From Bursaphelenchus xylophilus (lineage: Eukaryota; Nematoda; Chromadorea; Rhabditida; Aphelenchoididae): 64,000 nucleotides of DNA. This document shows positions 34,567 through 47,049 of the stretch, piece after piece (within the stretch, counting starts at the first letter, position 1; each line of letters starts with the position of its first letter). Both the position numbers and the translations under genes were made by a program. The notes under the pieces are model-generated. The model was given only the letters and a program-made list of their open reading frames with translations, had not been told where the DNA came from and did not search any database. Location: assembly GCA_904066235.2 (NCBI GenBank), contig CAJFCV020000004.1:11408001-11472000 (forward strand), in the 5' to 3' direction.

Positions 34567-37500
34567 TCAAGAGTATATGGTGACCACTTCGGTGCCGGTT
34601 CCACGCACCAACAACACCCGATTCAGCCCTTCGGTCAGCGCTTCGAGGAATTCCATATCTGAAAAGAAAGCTTTCAAAACTGTTGTTGAAACAACAAGTA
34701 GATGATAAAATATGAGAAAGCTCACAATAAGTGTCAAAGTTTCGGTCGGGAGGTCCGGGCAAATTGACGACAATCAGTTGAGCTTGATTACTCCGCTCTT
34801 TCATCATCTCATTCAACCGGACGGCTGTGTGCATTTTTCGGACGTTATAAATCTCCGGTCGAGCCGAGTAGTTCGCCTTTTCATCGTTCATGTAAGAACT
34901 CTGGAAAGTCAAATATATGTAACATGTAAACGCTTTGAATTTAAAGGTCCACAGACCCAATACGTCAAATTTTAGTGCTCAACGGGTATCTTTATCTCAA
35001 CAAAATGTAGAGAAAATCGATTACATCCAGCTAGGCTAACACAAGAGCTTCCCATTTATACAAAAACTTCAGCGGTTTGATCGAGTTTTCCATTAGAAAT
35101 CGACCGACCTTTTCGGTCTGGAACATTTTTTTTGTTGAAACGGAATGCCAAGATTTTTTTTGCTTGAGCACTTTATCATTTTGTCGTGAAAATAATGTGG
35201 CTTTGTCGCAAAAAATGTCTCTCCTCGTTGCAGTCTTGCACCTAATCTCTACGGCTAGCCGTCGCAAACATGATGGGCTACTCCAAGGTCCGGCGAATCC
35301 ACATTATTTTCCCGACAGACTGATAAAAAAATCTAATATCGACAGACTGATATTTTTTCTTGACGTGCCCCGTATATCTTTATAAAGCTCTGTTTAAATA
35401 TGTACTAAGTTTCAATGAAATTAGTGCGTCGCGTTGGACGTATTATACTTGCCCTGTCAGTTTTCAACCTCCCAAACTCACATCAATCGAAGCCACGCTT
35501 CCTTTGTGCGTGCCCAGCCCATTTCCATCTATTTCATTGCGATTCTCCCCCGTTTCATCTGTCTCTTCAATGTCCACACAACCCGGCGGAGACTCGATAG
35601 TCTGAATTGGACTCATATTTGTGAATTTTACTCGTTCAAAGTTGCTGAAACGCTTTTCCAAGACGACTTCGTCCATGGTGACGGGGGAGACGCGACGTTC
35701 ACGGGCTTGCAGCTCACGCAGGAATTTGACGCGCTTCTCCATTCGCAGTGTTTTCTCGTAAATGTACTCGGAGATGGCCGCTTCCGGCTGAAAAATGTAG
35801 GTGAGGTGCTTGTAAATGTAAATAATACAGGGTGTTTCAAGAAGTACTCCAAAAAGTCCTAGAGAAGTTCACTTATTGCCAACTTACCATATCAATGACA
35901 AAAATCTCCCCTTCAATTCTCAGATGGTACAAGAACTTCTCCAACTCATCCTTCATTTTTCCTCTGTCATCGCCCAACGTCGAGATTGTGAACAGCCGCA
36001 GCTTCGTATTCCTCCATGTTCGATGTTTTTGCAGCAAAAATGGCAGCAGCATCAGCATTCCGCCGTCATGCACAATCCACCAGACATCCACAGTGCCGGT
36101 CAATTTCTCGCTCGATTCGGGGAAGTTGCGGATGTTTTTGGGGACCAGAATTGCGCACTTCGCAGTCGCAATGCTGCGTAAAACGCTGACGAAGCGGTTG
36201 GCTTCGTTCGTGGACTTAGTGGAGGTCCATTTGTTGGGCCAGCAAACACAGACGGTGTTGTGTCGAAGGCCACCGAGTCCGGAGGTTTGGACAAGCGAGT
36301 CGACGCCGGCGTTGTAGTTTTCGGCAACGATCACCTCCGCAAACCCTTTGATTTTGTGGGCTTGAAGTTGGGTGAGAAGGGCTTGACGTTCGGACTGGAA
36401 GTTTAAGAGTTTCAAAGCCAATTTAAATCAATTGTTTTCCAGGAAAGTGACCCATAGAAATTACAATAGGTCCACAAAGTTTTTATGCCCCCAAACTTAC
36501 ACAAGCCTCCTCTGCCTTTTGCCCATAAACTCCTTCAATACAATCGGTCACCATCGTCAGCCCTTTTCCAGCTTTCAGTTGGCTGACAAATCCCAGCAAC
36601 CTTCTCCTCCTCGCATCCAGATCCTCCTGCTCGCAATAAAACGTCTTGTGCGGATACAACACCAACAACTGTGGCCGCCAATTCCTCGAATGATGCTCTT
36701 GCCCCTGACTGACCGACAACAGCGCATATCGAGCGGCCGATAATTTCAGCCCTTGCAATCCATCGCCCCACTCTTTTTCAGCGCCTTTTAGCTCAATGTA
36801 TTTGTAGACGGTCACGCCCATTGCAATCGCCAAGATCGCAAACTTCCAGCTGCTGATGAACATGATCATCAAACAGAGAAGTGCGCCGGCCAACGATAAG
36901 GTCCAATGGAAGTACTTGAAAGTGGGCCGCCAACCCGGCGCCTTCATTATGGACTGAATTGCGCAGGACAAGTTGACGCCAAGATAGCACATGAGCAAGA
37001 ACTCGGTGATCAAAGCGGTCAGAGACTCTAGGACCGCGATGAGAATTCCGATTTCGCAAATAAGGAGAGTGAATAATATTGCGACCAAGGGCTCGCCGCG
37101 CCGATCGGTCGACTTGAACATTCGAAGGAAGGGGATCACTTCGTCGGAGGCGATCGCCTGAAAACATTGAGTTTTGGAGCCAGGAATAATAAGCCTATTT
37201 TAGTTGCAAGCCAATTTGTGACGGCCATTTTTAGCTGATATTTTTCATATTGCGTTTTGCAAGCCCCACACGCCTACCTGCAGAATTCGTGGCGCCCCAG
37301 TCAACGATTGCATTCCGGCGCCGATCGTGGACGCAAGACAACCAATCAGGATGACAATAGGGACAGGAACAGCCAACTCAGCGACGATCATCTTGCCCAT
37401 CGCCGATTCGCCGTACTTATCGCGGATAAACATCTCAGAGACGGTCATTCCGAAAAATGCTGTGCCGAAAATGTCTGAAAGTAAAATTGCTATTTATGTT

Positions 37501-40500
37501 CTACTACACATATAGTGACTTGAAACAATTTTTTTTTGCAAAGCAAAATTAAAAAAAAATTTTTTTTTGAAATTTTTTTTAACATTAGTTTGAAAAAAAA
37601 CCCGAAAATATTTACGACCAACTCACAAGCAATCGACGTGGTCAGTTGCGCACCAATCGTGCCCAAGGGGATAGCCACCGCTGGATCTCTGAGATTTCCC
37701 GACCGATTTGAGCCGGCCATAATCCCAGTGACTGATGGGAAGTACACTCCAACCAGCACCATAAAACTGGTCGTTGTGTCGTGAAACACCCAGTAGCTTC
37801 CCTTCTCCGCTTTCGGTTCTTTCACAGGATCGCCTCGAGTCAAGACTTGGCCCGCTTCCTGATATTTCGAGAACAGATTTTCCCTCCAGGCATTCGACGA
37901 GAACCCGGTAATCGCGCGCTGGGGTCCAATGCTTTGTGGATGAGACTGCAAGACCTTCATGAAGTACGGATCGCAATTCGTATTGTTCGAGCAGAACGCG
38001 GGCTTCAAGCCGTCAATCGAGCAGGCCGGTGTATAATGGAACTTCTCAGCGAAGGCGACCAAATTTACGGGGCGATCGCCAATCATGCAGTATTTGAGCG
38101 AGTCGGTTCCGTTGAACTTGACAAATTCACCGATAAATGTGCAAAGAATGCAACCCAGGACCATGAAGAGGGCTGGCAATGCGCATTTGTTCACAACCTA
38201 AAATACGGATTCTTGGATAAAAAAAAGCAATTTTAAATATTAAATTAGGCGCTAAGGTTGAAGTTTTAGGCGTCCTGCCAGTTTCGAACAGATTTTTTTC
38301 GAATTTGACATTTTTGACATTCCGTCCACATGGTATCGATTTTTGCTTGAGAGCGAGAATTTTCAAAAAAAATTTTGATTTTTGGCATTCCGTGGTTTTT
38401 TATCAATTTTTTCGTCTTTGACATTTCGTCTACTTAGTATTGATTTTTCGGATTTTTGCATTTTTATGGCCTCAAACCTTGCCTTATCATTTCCCAAATC
38501 TCTTACCTTCACTCCAGCCAACACAACCAGTCCAATCGACAGCAAAAATATAGATCCAAACACGCGGAAATTGTTCGGCATATCCTCGAACAACTTCAGT
38601 TGCGGGAAAAGATAAACCAATAAAATCTCGACCCCTCCGGTGATGTACATCGCGCCAGCGACCGTATTGCCGAAGAAGAACAAAATCCCAATGGCTCCGC
38701 CTAACTCTGGCCCGAGATTTCTGGAGATCATGTAATAAGGGCCACCGCCCGATACCACGCCATTCGTGGCGATCGCCGAGAGAGATATTGAGGTGAGAAA
38801 TGTCTGAAAGATCACCCTAAACCAGTTAGCGTATCCAACTTGCCACTGAGCAACATAACCCAACAACTCCAAGAGACTCGAGGATCCCGGCCGTGCCAAC
38901 AATCCAGGCCAGTCGGATGAAGAACAGGACTCCAAAAATGTTCTGCATGCATGGCAAATAAACTCCCATTAGGGTTCCCATTTTGATGGGTTGTTTTGGG
39001 GCATTCGACGCCGTTTCCACGTCCTGAACTTCGGTTTGATATAGCGACAAGGAGCGGAGCATCTGCCCGATCTTCTGCCCTTGTGTGTTGTATTCGTCCT
39101 ACAAGCGATGACTTGATAGAATATAGGGCAAAAAAATTATAGAGGTAAAAAAATTGGAAAGTTATTGAACGCTTACTTCATATAAGGCCAGTCCATCGTT
39201 GCTGGAGTAGCAGAGCGGTTGCTCTTCAGCGCTGTTGTCAAGATCTAAAAAATTGCATTGACGTAATGATTTGTTTGGGGTTTCTGCAACTTTTATATAA
39301 AAAGTCATTCACTTTCACCGTGCATAAGAGGAAAAGTTATTAGTACGTTCAGAACACTATATTCAACGTGCACTCTTGTCACAAAAATCAGCTTTGCAAA
39401 CGGACTATCACGAATGAATATCATTTTTGGCCGACACTCCACTTTTATTAAACACCGTTGAATATCTTGACCGAAAAATACAGTTTCCGGAAAAGAAACG
39501 GGGACTGCATTAGGGAGAGAGAGTGCAACTTGCGCGGTTTCTTTGCTTTTTCCGCCAACTCAAGACGAAATGTCAAAACTCGACAGCGAAGGTCAACCCT
39601 GGCCGCCAAATGTCTCAATTTTTGCAGCGCTCTGCTTGCTTCCCATGTACACAGCATAGTACATAATTCCGTGTATCTTCCCTATTTTACTGCTTACCTC
39701 GGCCATTCAGCCGTCGATTAATCGTTTTGGCCATCTCCAATAAAAGATAGACACTTTTTTTAATGTTCTAAAAGCTGTTTACAAAACTTTTCCACGGAAA
39801 TAGTAACTCAAATTGCAGTTTCTCGTTGAAGCCAGTAATTGCATAACTAAATCCGAATTTCTTATGAGAATTTTAAATTTATACAAAAAATTATGTATTA
39901 TAGTATAGCCTCGAAAAAACACGAGATGTAGAGGAGAAACAAGACTCGAAAATCTAAATTAAAACGAGGGAAGAAACGGCCGAAAAAAGAACAAGTAGGA
40001 TGAATGTATGGCATTTTTTTTGAGATGTTTCACTTCAATTTTTCTGAAACACAAAAAAATTAGCAAGTGTTCCAAGTGTAACTTTAGGCCAAGTTTCAAT
40101 AAAATCTGACGTTCGTGAGCGTCTTTAGAGTACTTCCATGTAAGTCAAAATTCAATCGTTAAAAAACGTTCATTGCAAAAATAGAACAATTTTTTTCATG
40201 ACGTTGTCAACAAAAGTGGGATGACAATGTAGTATGCATAAAGAAGAAAAAAAGTCGGTAAGCCACGTGGGAAAACATTAAAAATTCTTTGGCTAATCGA
40301 CTTTTTCTTCAGTTTTCGGCATCGGAAAAATGAATTTATAATCTCTCAAGAAGTAATCTTGACCTAGGTCAAAATTTCTCAATTTGGATTTTGTTTCTCG
40401 AAAATAAATAACGAAAAAAAAGTAAAAAAATAAAAGTTTTAGAGATTTTCAAAATTTCGAAAAAGAAAAAAATCGATTTTTCCAAAAGAACGGTTCTTAA

Positions 40501-40970
40501 AAAACAAAAAAAAAATCTAAAATTCCGTAATTTTCGACAAAAAAAATCTCAAAAAATTTCTAAAGTTTTCAGGTTCCAAGCAAAATTTTCACGTTGATAA
40601 CGCCTGAAAGCTCAACAGTAGTAATCCGTAAAGATTCTGGAGAACATATTTTCATCATGCCGTAGGCATTCTTTTCGGCGGGAATATAAAAAGATTTGCC
40701 AAGAACTTTCCGTTCCCTTTCGTTTTTCTATTTTTGTTTTCTTTACGCAAACATCTCTGCGGGCAAGGTTATGGGAAGTAAGGGCTTTTGAAATGGCATT
40801 TTTTGTATTTTTAGAACGGAATATTGGGAAAAAGTTTTGAAATTTCAGAAGTAAGTCACAAAAAAATTTTTTTTAAAAGTGTGTTACTTACGCTTTGAAC
40901 CTGTCTCTGTGACATGTATTTGAACCGTATTCGTCACCGGCGATACTGCACGAACGTTAAAGCGGCTCAT
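34567..40970 (-). CDS. kcc: K-Cl cotransporter, SLC12 family, complete (11 coding exons)
   Basis: Electroneutral K+/Cl- cotransporter of the plasma membrane, setting cell volume and neuronal chloride. Exons (minus): 40970-40892, 39244-39177, 39098-38844, 38803-38507, 38197-37627, 37474-37278, 37157-36501, 36394-35888, 35787-35482, 34900-34726, 34658-34567. They sum to 3204 nt, exactly 1067 codons plus stop, the usual KCC length. Residues 3-6 are RFNV, an RFxV docking motif for SPAK/OSR1-type kinases. The membrane domain shows [20 protein letters not shown] and [20 protein letters not shown] long Cys-rich extracellular loop (CSIDG, CSNNTNC) lies between helices 5 and 6, the KCC rather than NKCC arrangement. 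The cytosolic half has [18 protein letters not shown] and ends [16 protein letters not shown]. Intron 3 (38804-38843, 40 bp) seems to use a GC donor. An acceptor 7 nt before the ATG could be a leader-splice or UTR-intron site. Which of the nematode KCC paralogues this is cannot be told. Confidence 0.95.
35176..35330. repeat. RTGT type-B element in KCC intron
   Basis: TTTTGTCGTGAAAATAATGT at left, CATTATTTTCCCGACAGACT at right. The interior ACTGTCTC/TGTCTCTCCTCGTTGCAG and CGGCTAGCCGTCGC mark type B. It lies between coding exons 9 and 10 of the K-Cl cotransporter, and a second solo end CGACAGACTGATA follows at 35341. Confidence 0.85.
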
Positions 40971-41189
40971 TGCCGACCTGCAAGATCCAAGATGAAGAAA
41001 AAACTTAAAACTACAAGCTTTACTCGAAGCACGTACCCTGAACGGCCAGGGAAATTGCATTCCTAATCTGGGTAAACAAAAGAATAATCGCTATTTACTC
41101 TTTTGTCTCACTTCGCGGATTATGCAAAACAAAGATCTTTAAAAACAAAAAAACGTTGCCGTAATGCCTTAATTCCGCAATAAAAAATA

Positions 41190-41756
41190 AACAAACTAAC
41201 GATCTTTGCCGCCGAAAGAGTACGCGAAGCGCAGAGAGTGGTTAGAGAGAAAAACGCTTTTTCACGATGTCTTTGCCAGTTTCGTGCGGCAAGACCACAT
41301 TTTTGTGGAAACAGTAGCGCACGTCAAACTGAGGAGTCCGGTGACCGGAATAGACTCTTCGCTATCGGTTTTTTACAATTCGTCTTGATTTCGCTGAGAA
41401 AGAGACAAAAAAGACACGCAAAAGCGCACTCTCTCGCCCCAAAAATTCCCCATTTCTTCCCCGACAAAACGTTTTTTCGCTTCTTTTTTTGGCAAATTGC
41501 CAATCCATTCACCGGACTGTTTTAGCTTATCTCAGTTTGACGTGCCCCGTACCGTAGAAATATGCATGAAGCTGTTCATGCCAATATTCGCACAAAAATG
41601 GTTTCGATGTCCGTGGTTTCTGCAAGCCGCAAGGTTTGAAACTCCTGCATATATCGTGGAATGCCTTGGAAAGTCGCCAAGTTTCATTAAAGAGCCAATA
41701 CAGCTACTACTGAATCGCGCCCTTTACTTTCGTCCGAATAGCGACAAGAAAAAATT
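41190..41756. repeat. R450 fragment split by another MITE
   Basis: R450 sequence (GATCTTTGCCGCCGAAAGAG to GTGGAAACAGTAGC) is interrupted at about 41328-41540 by the repeat also seen at 26140, whose inverted ends are GCACGTCAAACTGAG and CTCAGTTTGACGTGC. R450 sequence then resumes (ACCGTAGAAATATGCATGAA). Confidence 0.75.
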
Positions 41757-41757
41757 A

Positions 41758-43054
41758 TACAGGGTGACCCAAAATAACGGAGACAAAAGATTTTAATTTA
41801 ACATTTATTTACCGGTTGAAATAACAACAAACAAACTTTTTAATTAACAGTACTACATAACATAAATATCATATCTAAGTAGTTTCGAAGTGGCCACCTT
41901 GTGCGCCGACACAGAGCTTCAAGCGTTCGGTGAAGTTGAGGGCCGCGGCACGCACCTCTTCCGCAGTCAAACGCTTCCATTCCTTGATGAGTGAAGCCTT
42001 CAGAGACTCGATATTGTCATGGGGCTTGCTACAAGATCGGGCCTCAAGGATCGACCAAATCGAATAATCCAATGGGTTGAGATCGGGAGAGTAGGGGGGC
42101 CATTCCTTCGAAGGGATAAAATCCGGGAAATGGGCCCGAATCCAATCTTGAGTGGATTTTGAGCTGTGTGCCGGGGCCGAATCCTGTTGAAAAGTCCATC
42201 TACGCTGGCCAAAGTGCTCAGCAGACCATGGCAATACCACCTTCTCTAAAATGTCCTTTTGGTACACTTTTGCGTTGATCTTAACGCCTTTTTCAACAAA
42301 AATTAAGGGAGTTTTGCCCGAGGCGCAGATCCCTGCCCATACCATCAAAGACTGGGGGTATTGGCGTCGGGGAACAATGGCATCCTCTTTTGGACGGTCT
42401 GAGGACCAACGACGAGAATTTTGGGGGTTGTAGGTCTGCTGAATGGAAAACAGTTTTTCATCTGAAAATAAAATTTCATTTGAGTTCTTACCTGCGTGCC
42501 GACGGATGAGATTCTTACATCTTTCAAGCCGTACCTGCTTATTTTTCTCTGTGAGCAATTGACCTTTTCGGAGCTTGTAAGGCTGTAACTGTAGATGCTC
42601 TTTGGCTATACGCCTAACAGATTCACGGGCTAGGCCAGTTTCCTTGGCCACTTTCCTCATGGACACCAACGAATTCCTTTCAGCCCGTTGTTTGATGATC
42701 TTCCGATTCCGAGCAGTGTTGACGGTGCGTTTCCTTCCCTTCCTCGGACGGTCACCGTCGTGGCCAAGCTCTCTGAATCGCTTTACGGCCTTTGAAACGG
42801 TTTGCTTGGGTACTCCAAGCATTCTAACAATGTCACATTGGCGTTTTCCACTGCGAAAAAGAGTCAAAATAGCACCACGCTCACTTGACATGTCGAATAA
42901 AGCCGACCCTGAGGTAACACAAACAAGAAAAAGTATCCAATAGGTACAGAAAAGAGTGGAGATTTCCCCACTGTATTTTATTTGGCCAAACCCAACAAAG
43001 CTTTCGCGGTGGGACCCATCAAATTTTGTCTCCGTTATTTTGGGTCACCCTGTA
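41758..43054 (-). mobile_element. Intact mariner-type transposon (DD37D)
   Basis: Perfect 31-bp terminal inverted repeats including the flanking TA: 41758-41788 (TACAGGGTGACCCAAAATAA...) and 43024-43054. Total 1297 bp, one uninterrupted transposase gene on the minus strand. Perfect ends and an intact ORF mark a very recent insertion. It lies about 790 bp upstream of the K-Cl cotransporter start codon. Confidence 0.97.
41875..42891 (-). CDS. Mariner transposase, DD37D, intact (338 aa)
   Basis: Cuts and pastes the surrounding element by DDE/D chemistry. Two N-terminal helix-turn-helix motifs (about residues 1-45, QCDIVRMLGVPKQTVSKAV, and 75-105, SLVSMRKVAKETGLARESV) are separated by the basic DRPRKGRKRT linker, a GRPR-like DNA-contact motif. 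Catalytic Asp residues are D144 (LFSDEK), D237 (FQQDSAPAH) and D275 (SPDLNPLDYSIW). There are 92 residues between the first two and 37 between the last two, defining a DD37D (maT-like) rather than the classic DD34D mariner. Length and all motifs are complete with no stop, so activity is plausible. The element holds nothing else. Unrelated to the DD34D-type relics at 5058 and 19733 by its TIR sequence. Confidence 0.96.
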   Translation of the reverse strand: MSSERGAILTLFRSGKRQCDIVRMLGVPKQTVSKAVKRFRELGHDGDRPRKGRKRTVNTARNRKIIKQRAERNSLVSMRKVAKETGLARESVRRIAKEHLQLQPYKLRKGQLLTEKNKQVRLERCKNLIRRHAGKNSNEILFSDEKLFSIQQTYNPQNSRRWSSDRPKEDAIVPRRQYPQSLMVWAGICASGKTPLIFVEKGVKINAKVYQKDILEKVVLPWSAEHFGQRRWTFQQDSAPAHSSKSTQDWIRAHFPDFIPSKEWPPYSPDLNPLDYSIWSILEARSCSKPHDNIESLKASLIKEWKRLTAEEVRAAALNFTERLKLCVGAQGGHFETT

Positions 43055-44175
43055 GTGACATTCCACATACTTTTTAATTTACTGTTTTAAAATTTTGCCC
43101 TTTTTTCGCCGCAGGCATTAAAAACATTCTTTGACATTTTGTTTCCCACGTCGTAAAAATTGCGGTTCAAAAGTAAGTCTGTTGCACTTTTAAAATCGTT
43201 GTACATTCTAAGTCATCACTTTTCCGACAATTACATTGTCAAACCCTCCCTTAAATGCCGTCTTGTGACTGCCGCTTATTTCCGGTATCCAACAATAACA
43301 AAAATCCAATGACCACCCAATTTTAGAGCCTTCAAATATTTAAGAAATAAATAATATAAATAATAAAACGGCCCACAGGAATTCTTAAAAGTTCCTTCAC
43401 GCCGTTCTTTCAACTTTTTTTGCTTCTTCTTATAAACTTGAGCCTAAAATGGGACTAAACTTTGAACGACGGATGCTGAACGGCCTGAACACGGCACTCT
43501 GCAAAGTGGTTTACAACCAAAGAAACTTTTTTCGGTGTCTGGAACAAAAATAAAAGCAAAAAAATGAAGAAGAGACGTTCGAGGATGGGTTTCAAATTTC
43601 GGATGTCACAAAAGTCAACGGGATGAAGTTTGGAAAATAATTTGGCAAAAGGTAATATCCATAGAAAAGGTAATATTTCATAGACAAGGTACTGCGAAAC
43701 CTAAATGCATCGATATCCCAATGTCTATCAACCATTTATAGCCATACGTCAGCAGAAATTGGAGCCAAAAATTGAGTGCAAAATAATAATAATCTCAATA
43801 AGCGGGATGCCGAGCTCTCATAGAGAATATCATGACATTAATGACTGCAAGTCAGAAAAGAGTCGTTAATATCTTCATGAATACGAACGGACGACTCTCT
43901 TGCTCGGCGGGAAAGAATTTGTACAGAGAGTTATATTTTTCGAACAAATCCGCTTACACCTGCCACTTGAATACGTTGTACTTTCAAAAATGAAGAACGT
44001 TCTTGTTCGAAATACCACGTTCGTTTTAATAATAGAGGACTAACAAAATTGTAAGGTTCTTCCGAGCGGTTCGAAAATTGGGTTTTCGTAAATTGAGTCT
44101 GTAATTTTGAATAGGTTTATTTTTGTTCAGAACAATTGAAATTTCAGAACTGATTATGGCGAAGAACGTATTAAT
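43055..44175. other. Intergenic, no supported feature
   Basis: No coding exon or repeat end recognised. This is the spacer between the mariner element and the 3' end of the convergently placed P450 gene. Confidence 0.5.
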
Positions 44176-44279
44176 CCGTCGGGAAAATAATGTGGCACCT
44201 TCAAATCACCCATCATCGCTTTTTGACGGCTGCGAGATTTTGCTGCGACAAATTCACATTATTTTCCCGACAGACTAAT
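44176..44279. repeat. RTGT type-B MITE, short
   Basis: TCCGTCGGGAAAATAATGTG to ACATTATTTTCCCGACAGAC, 104 bp. The interior has CCCATCATCGCTTTTTGACG, the block also seen at the window start. Confidence 0.85.
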
Positions 44280-44408
44280 ACAGAGAGTAAATTGAGTTAA
44301 TGAGGGCCGCAAAAATCTCCATTTTAAACATATGTACAATTTTTATTTATTAGGAGATCAAAGGCGATAGCTTTCGCAAAAAATGCAAAATGGTTTCAAA
44401 TGCACATA

Positions 44409-46891
44409 TCAATGAATACTTATTTGTTTTCTCTCTTCCAATCTTATCCAGCACCCTTTATTTGGCTTCAGCACAAGCTCAGTGAGTCCTCGATTTTCAA
44501 TTTGATGTTTTGCGCCGATTACCCGGAACCGAGAGAAGATTTTCGACAAGACAACTTTCAGCTGCATCATGGCGAATCTTTGGCCTGAAAGGAAAACGTT
44601 AGCCCAACCGTTTACCTCCCTATTACGTTAGTAGTCCGCGACTTGCCTATGCAGTTGCGATATCCCGCTGAAAACGGGATATAAGTGAACGGCGAGCGGC
44701 TAGCGACATTCTCTTCATCAAAATGAGAGGGATCGAAGTAGTCGGGGTTGTGAAAGTACTACAAAAATTATCGTAAACTCGGAAAAGCGACTTGCGTTGG
44801 GATCTCGATGTGCGGCAAATGGCGCAACCATTACTGTAACACCTTCTGGGATTGTGTAACCTTCTGCAAAGTTGGCAACATTACAGTGGAACCGCGGTAT
44901 CATAAAATTCGGCATCTATTATCTACCTATATGACAAACAAATTTCGGAGGAGGTCGAAGTCAATATTAGGCCATATGTACCAAAAATGCCCTAGTTTTA
45001 ACTTTTACTCACTAATTTTAATTTCCTCACTGGCTGTACGTCCAATCATCGGTACCAGCGGGAACATTCTCATCGTCTCCTTTATGCACTTCTCCAAATA
45101 ATTCATTCGCAAAATATCAGCATGAGACACCCGTCTGTCTCGATCATCTTCCTCTAAAACCAAACATCACTCGCACGCGATTTCCTACCGAAAATCTCAT
45201 CCAGTTCATCCCGAATTCTCGCTTGAATATCTTCCCGGTCAGCGATATTCATAATGAAAAAGGAAATGCAATTGGACACAGTGTCATGGCCTTCGAACAT
45301 GAAGGTGTCAACTTCTTCACGAATGTCCTCATCCGTCAGTTTGAACTCGTCTTGCATTTGGAGTAGAATGTCAAGAAAACAAGTGCGTTTATTGGGATCA
45401 TTGTCGTTGTTATTTTCGATCTTTGGAGATTGGGCTCTCTGCGCCTTGCGCTCCGCAATCACCTGAAGTTTGATACACCGACATATCAGTTTTAAACCAG
45501 ACTACTAGTTCATTACTCATTGACCTTTACTATGTAGTAAGACGCTATTGTACTTTCTAACTACAAAACATTTCTCGCCTTTTGTTTATGGAAGTAATTT
45601 CAACACGGAACCTGCAAGTGCCCTTTGTGTAAACTTCACAATATTAAGAAATCAAGAGCGACTGACCTTTTTGGTGAAGTCTGTTACAATCCTCCGCGCT
45701 CTATCAAACTCCACACCGTAGCCTGTGGCGTACCACAGGAGCTTCGGCCAGAGCCACGGAGAGCGGATTCGAAGCCAGAGGAGCTCGCAAAGCGTCTTCA
45801 CCGACTTTACGTACACAGCATTTTCTCCAGTTTGTGACGAGACGTTAACACCCATCGCGGCTTCTGAAACCATGGAATTACAGCAAATTTGAGTTAATTT
45901 GCAACTAACCACAAATCACATCCAACGCGAGCGCCTTGAAGTACTTGTAGGCATCGAAAGGGTATCCATCTTCTGCGTGCTTTGTGAGGTTTTGCATGAG
46001 TATCTGGATTTCCACGCCTTTTTAAGTCAAGTGTGGCAAACTTACATCCCCTTGCCTATTAAAACATTTGATGAAAGTGATTAATGATGCAAAGTGAAAA
46101 GCCGGGGTTATAATTTTCCGTCGATGTCGCCATTTTTCGTTTGTACTAGAAAGCGGAAGTAAAGACATTAGGTAAATGCATCACAGTATTTACCTTGTCA
46201 ACAAGCCCTCACCCAGCCAATCTTTGATGTAATCGTATTCGTGGGTTTTGGAGATGATTGCAGGATTTTCCATAAGCGGCTGGAATACAGTAAAACAGTC
46301 CTAGCCTATTGAAACTGATATTATCCATCGATATGAGCCTGTCGGTAAAATAATGAGTATTCTGTATCATCCAAGATCGCACAGAAATGACTTGCGTCGC
46401 GGCACAATCAAATTTTTCTTTCACTTCAGCGACGCTATAGGCGCAGTGATTTTGTACTCATTATTTTCCCGACAGACTAATACGTTGCGCCATTTCTATT
46501 TTCAATTCTTGCTTTCTCACCTTAATCGTCTCGGCTCTGTAAAGCACAACGACCGGCTTGGGGCCAAGATAAAACTTAAGAATGCCCTCGGCATCCTTGG
46601 CGTTGGTAAAAATCCGAAAAAAGTACTCCATCTGGTATGTTGACACTAAAACATTAGATACGCTTCAGAGACAACATTCGTATATGCAAACAAAAACCTA
46701 TAAAAGCGCTTACAGACACTGTCAGGGCTGATCTTGTGGGCAATTCCCAGCAATGGCTGGCCTTCCGGCCCTGGGATTTCTGCCAACTTGCAAAACACGT
46801 AAAGTTGATGACGCAACCATCTGAGAACCTTATACGAACTTAAAACGACGTATAAAGACGCCAGTAAACATATCCATAGCAGACCGGCCAT
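44409..46891 (-). CDS. Cytochrome P450, clan-4 like, complete (11 exons)
   Basis: Haem monooxygenase anchored in the ER, probably acting on fatty-acid-like or foreign compounds (substrate not predictable). Exons (minus): 46891-46714, 46645-46521, 46279-46194, 46145-46046, 46003-45910, 45863-45667, 45462-45189, 45153-45013, 44863-44796, 44758-44647, 44584-44409. These total 1551 nt, 516 codons plus stop. Residues 1-25 form the membrane anchor, followed by the hinge [11 protein letters not shown]. The C-helix is [10 protein letters not shown]; the I-helix oxygen-activation motif is EGHDTVS (about 317-323); the K-helix ExxR is ETMR (377-380); the haem loop is [10 protein letters not shown] with thiolate Cys457. 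Introns 9 (37 bp) and 10 use GC donors (GCAAGT). The acceptor of exon 5 was chosen because it restores family length; the alternative gives a 28-bp intron and breaks frame. An LTR retrotransposon ends about 155 bp upstream, same strand. Confidence 0.95.
46337..46487. repeat. RTGT type-A MITE in P450 intron 2
   Basis: GCCTGTCGGTAAAATAATGA to TTATTTTCCCGACAGACTAA between exons 2 and 3 of the P450. It expands an intron whose neighbours are 40-70 bp. Confidence 0.88.
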
Positions 46892-47049
46892 CTATACAAA
46901 GCTAAACAGCATTGAAGGTCAAAAAATGGGTCATTATAAATAACAACGGCTTCAAAGCTCAAGCATTAAAAGTGTAACAGGAAACATTGTCGAAATAAAC
47001 ACAAATCAGACAAATTCGAGCATCCTGTGGTTCCTGCTTTCCACGTAAG

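Noticed and set aside
41040..41075. Alternative KCC start in an upstream exon (ATGCAATTTCC...)
   Set aside because: Splicing its GTACGT donor to the next exon in that frame meets a stop within a few codons; it may be a 5' UTR exon only.
45910..46046. P450 intron 4 ending at the AG near 46018
   Set aside because: This would make a 28-bp intron and shift the frame; the CAG at 46004-46006 gives 42 bp, correct phase and family length.
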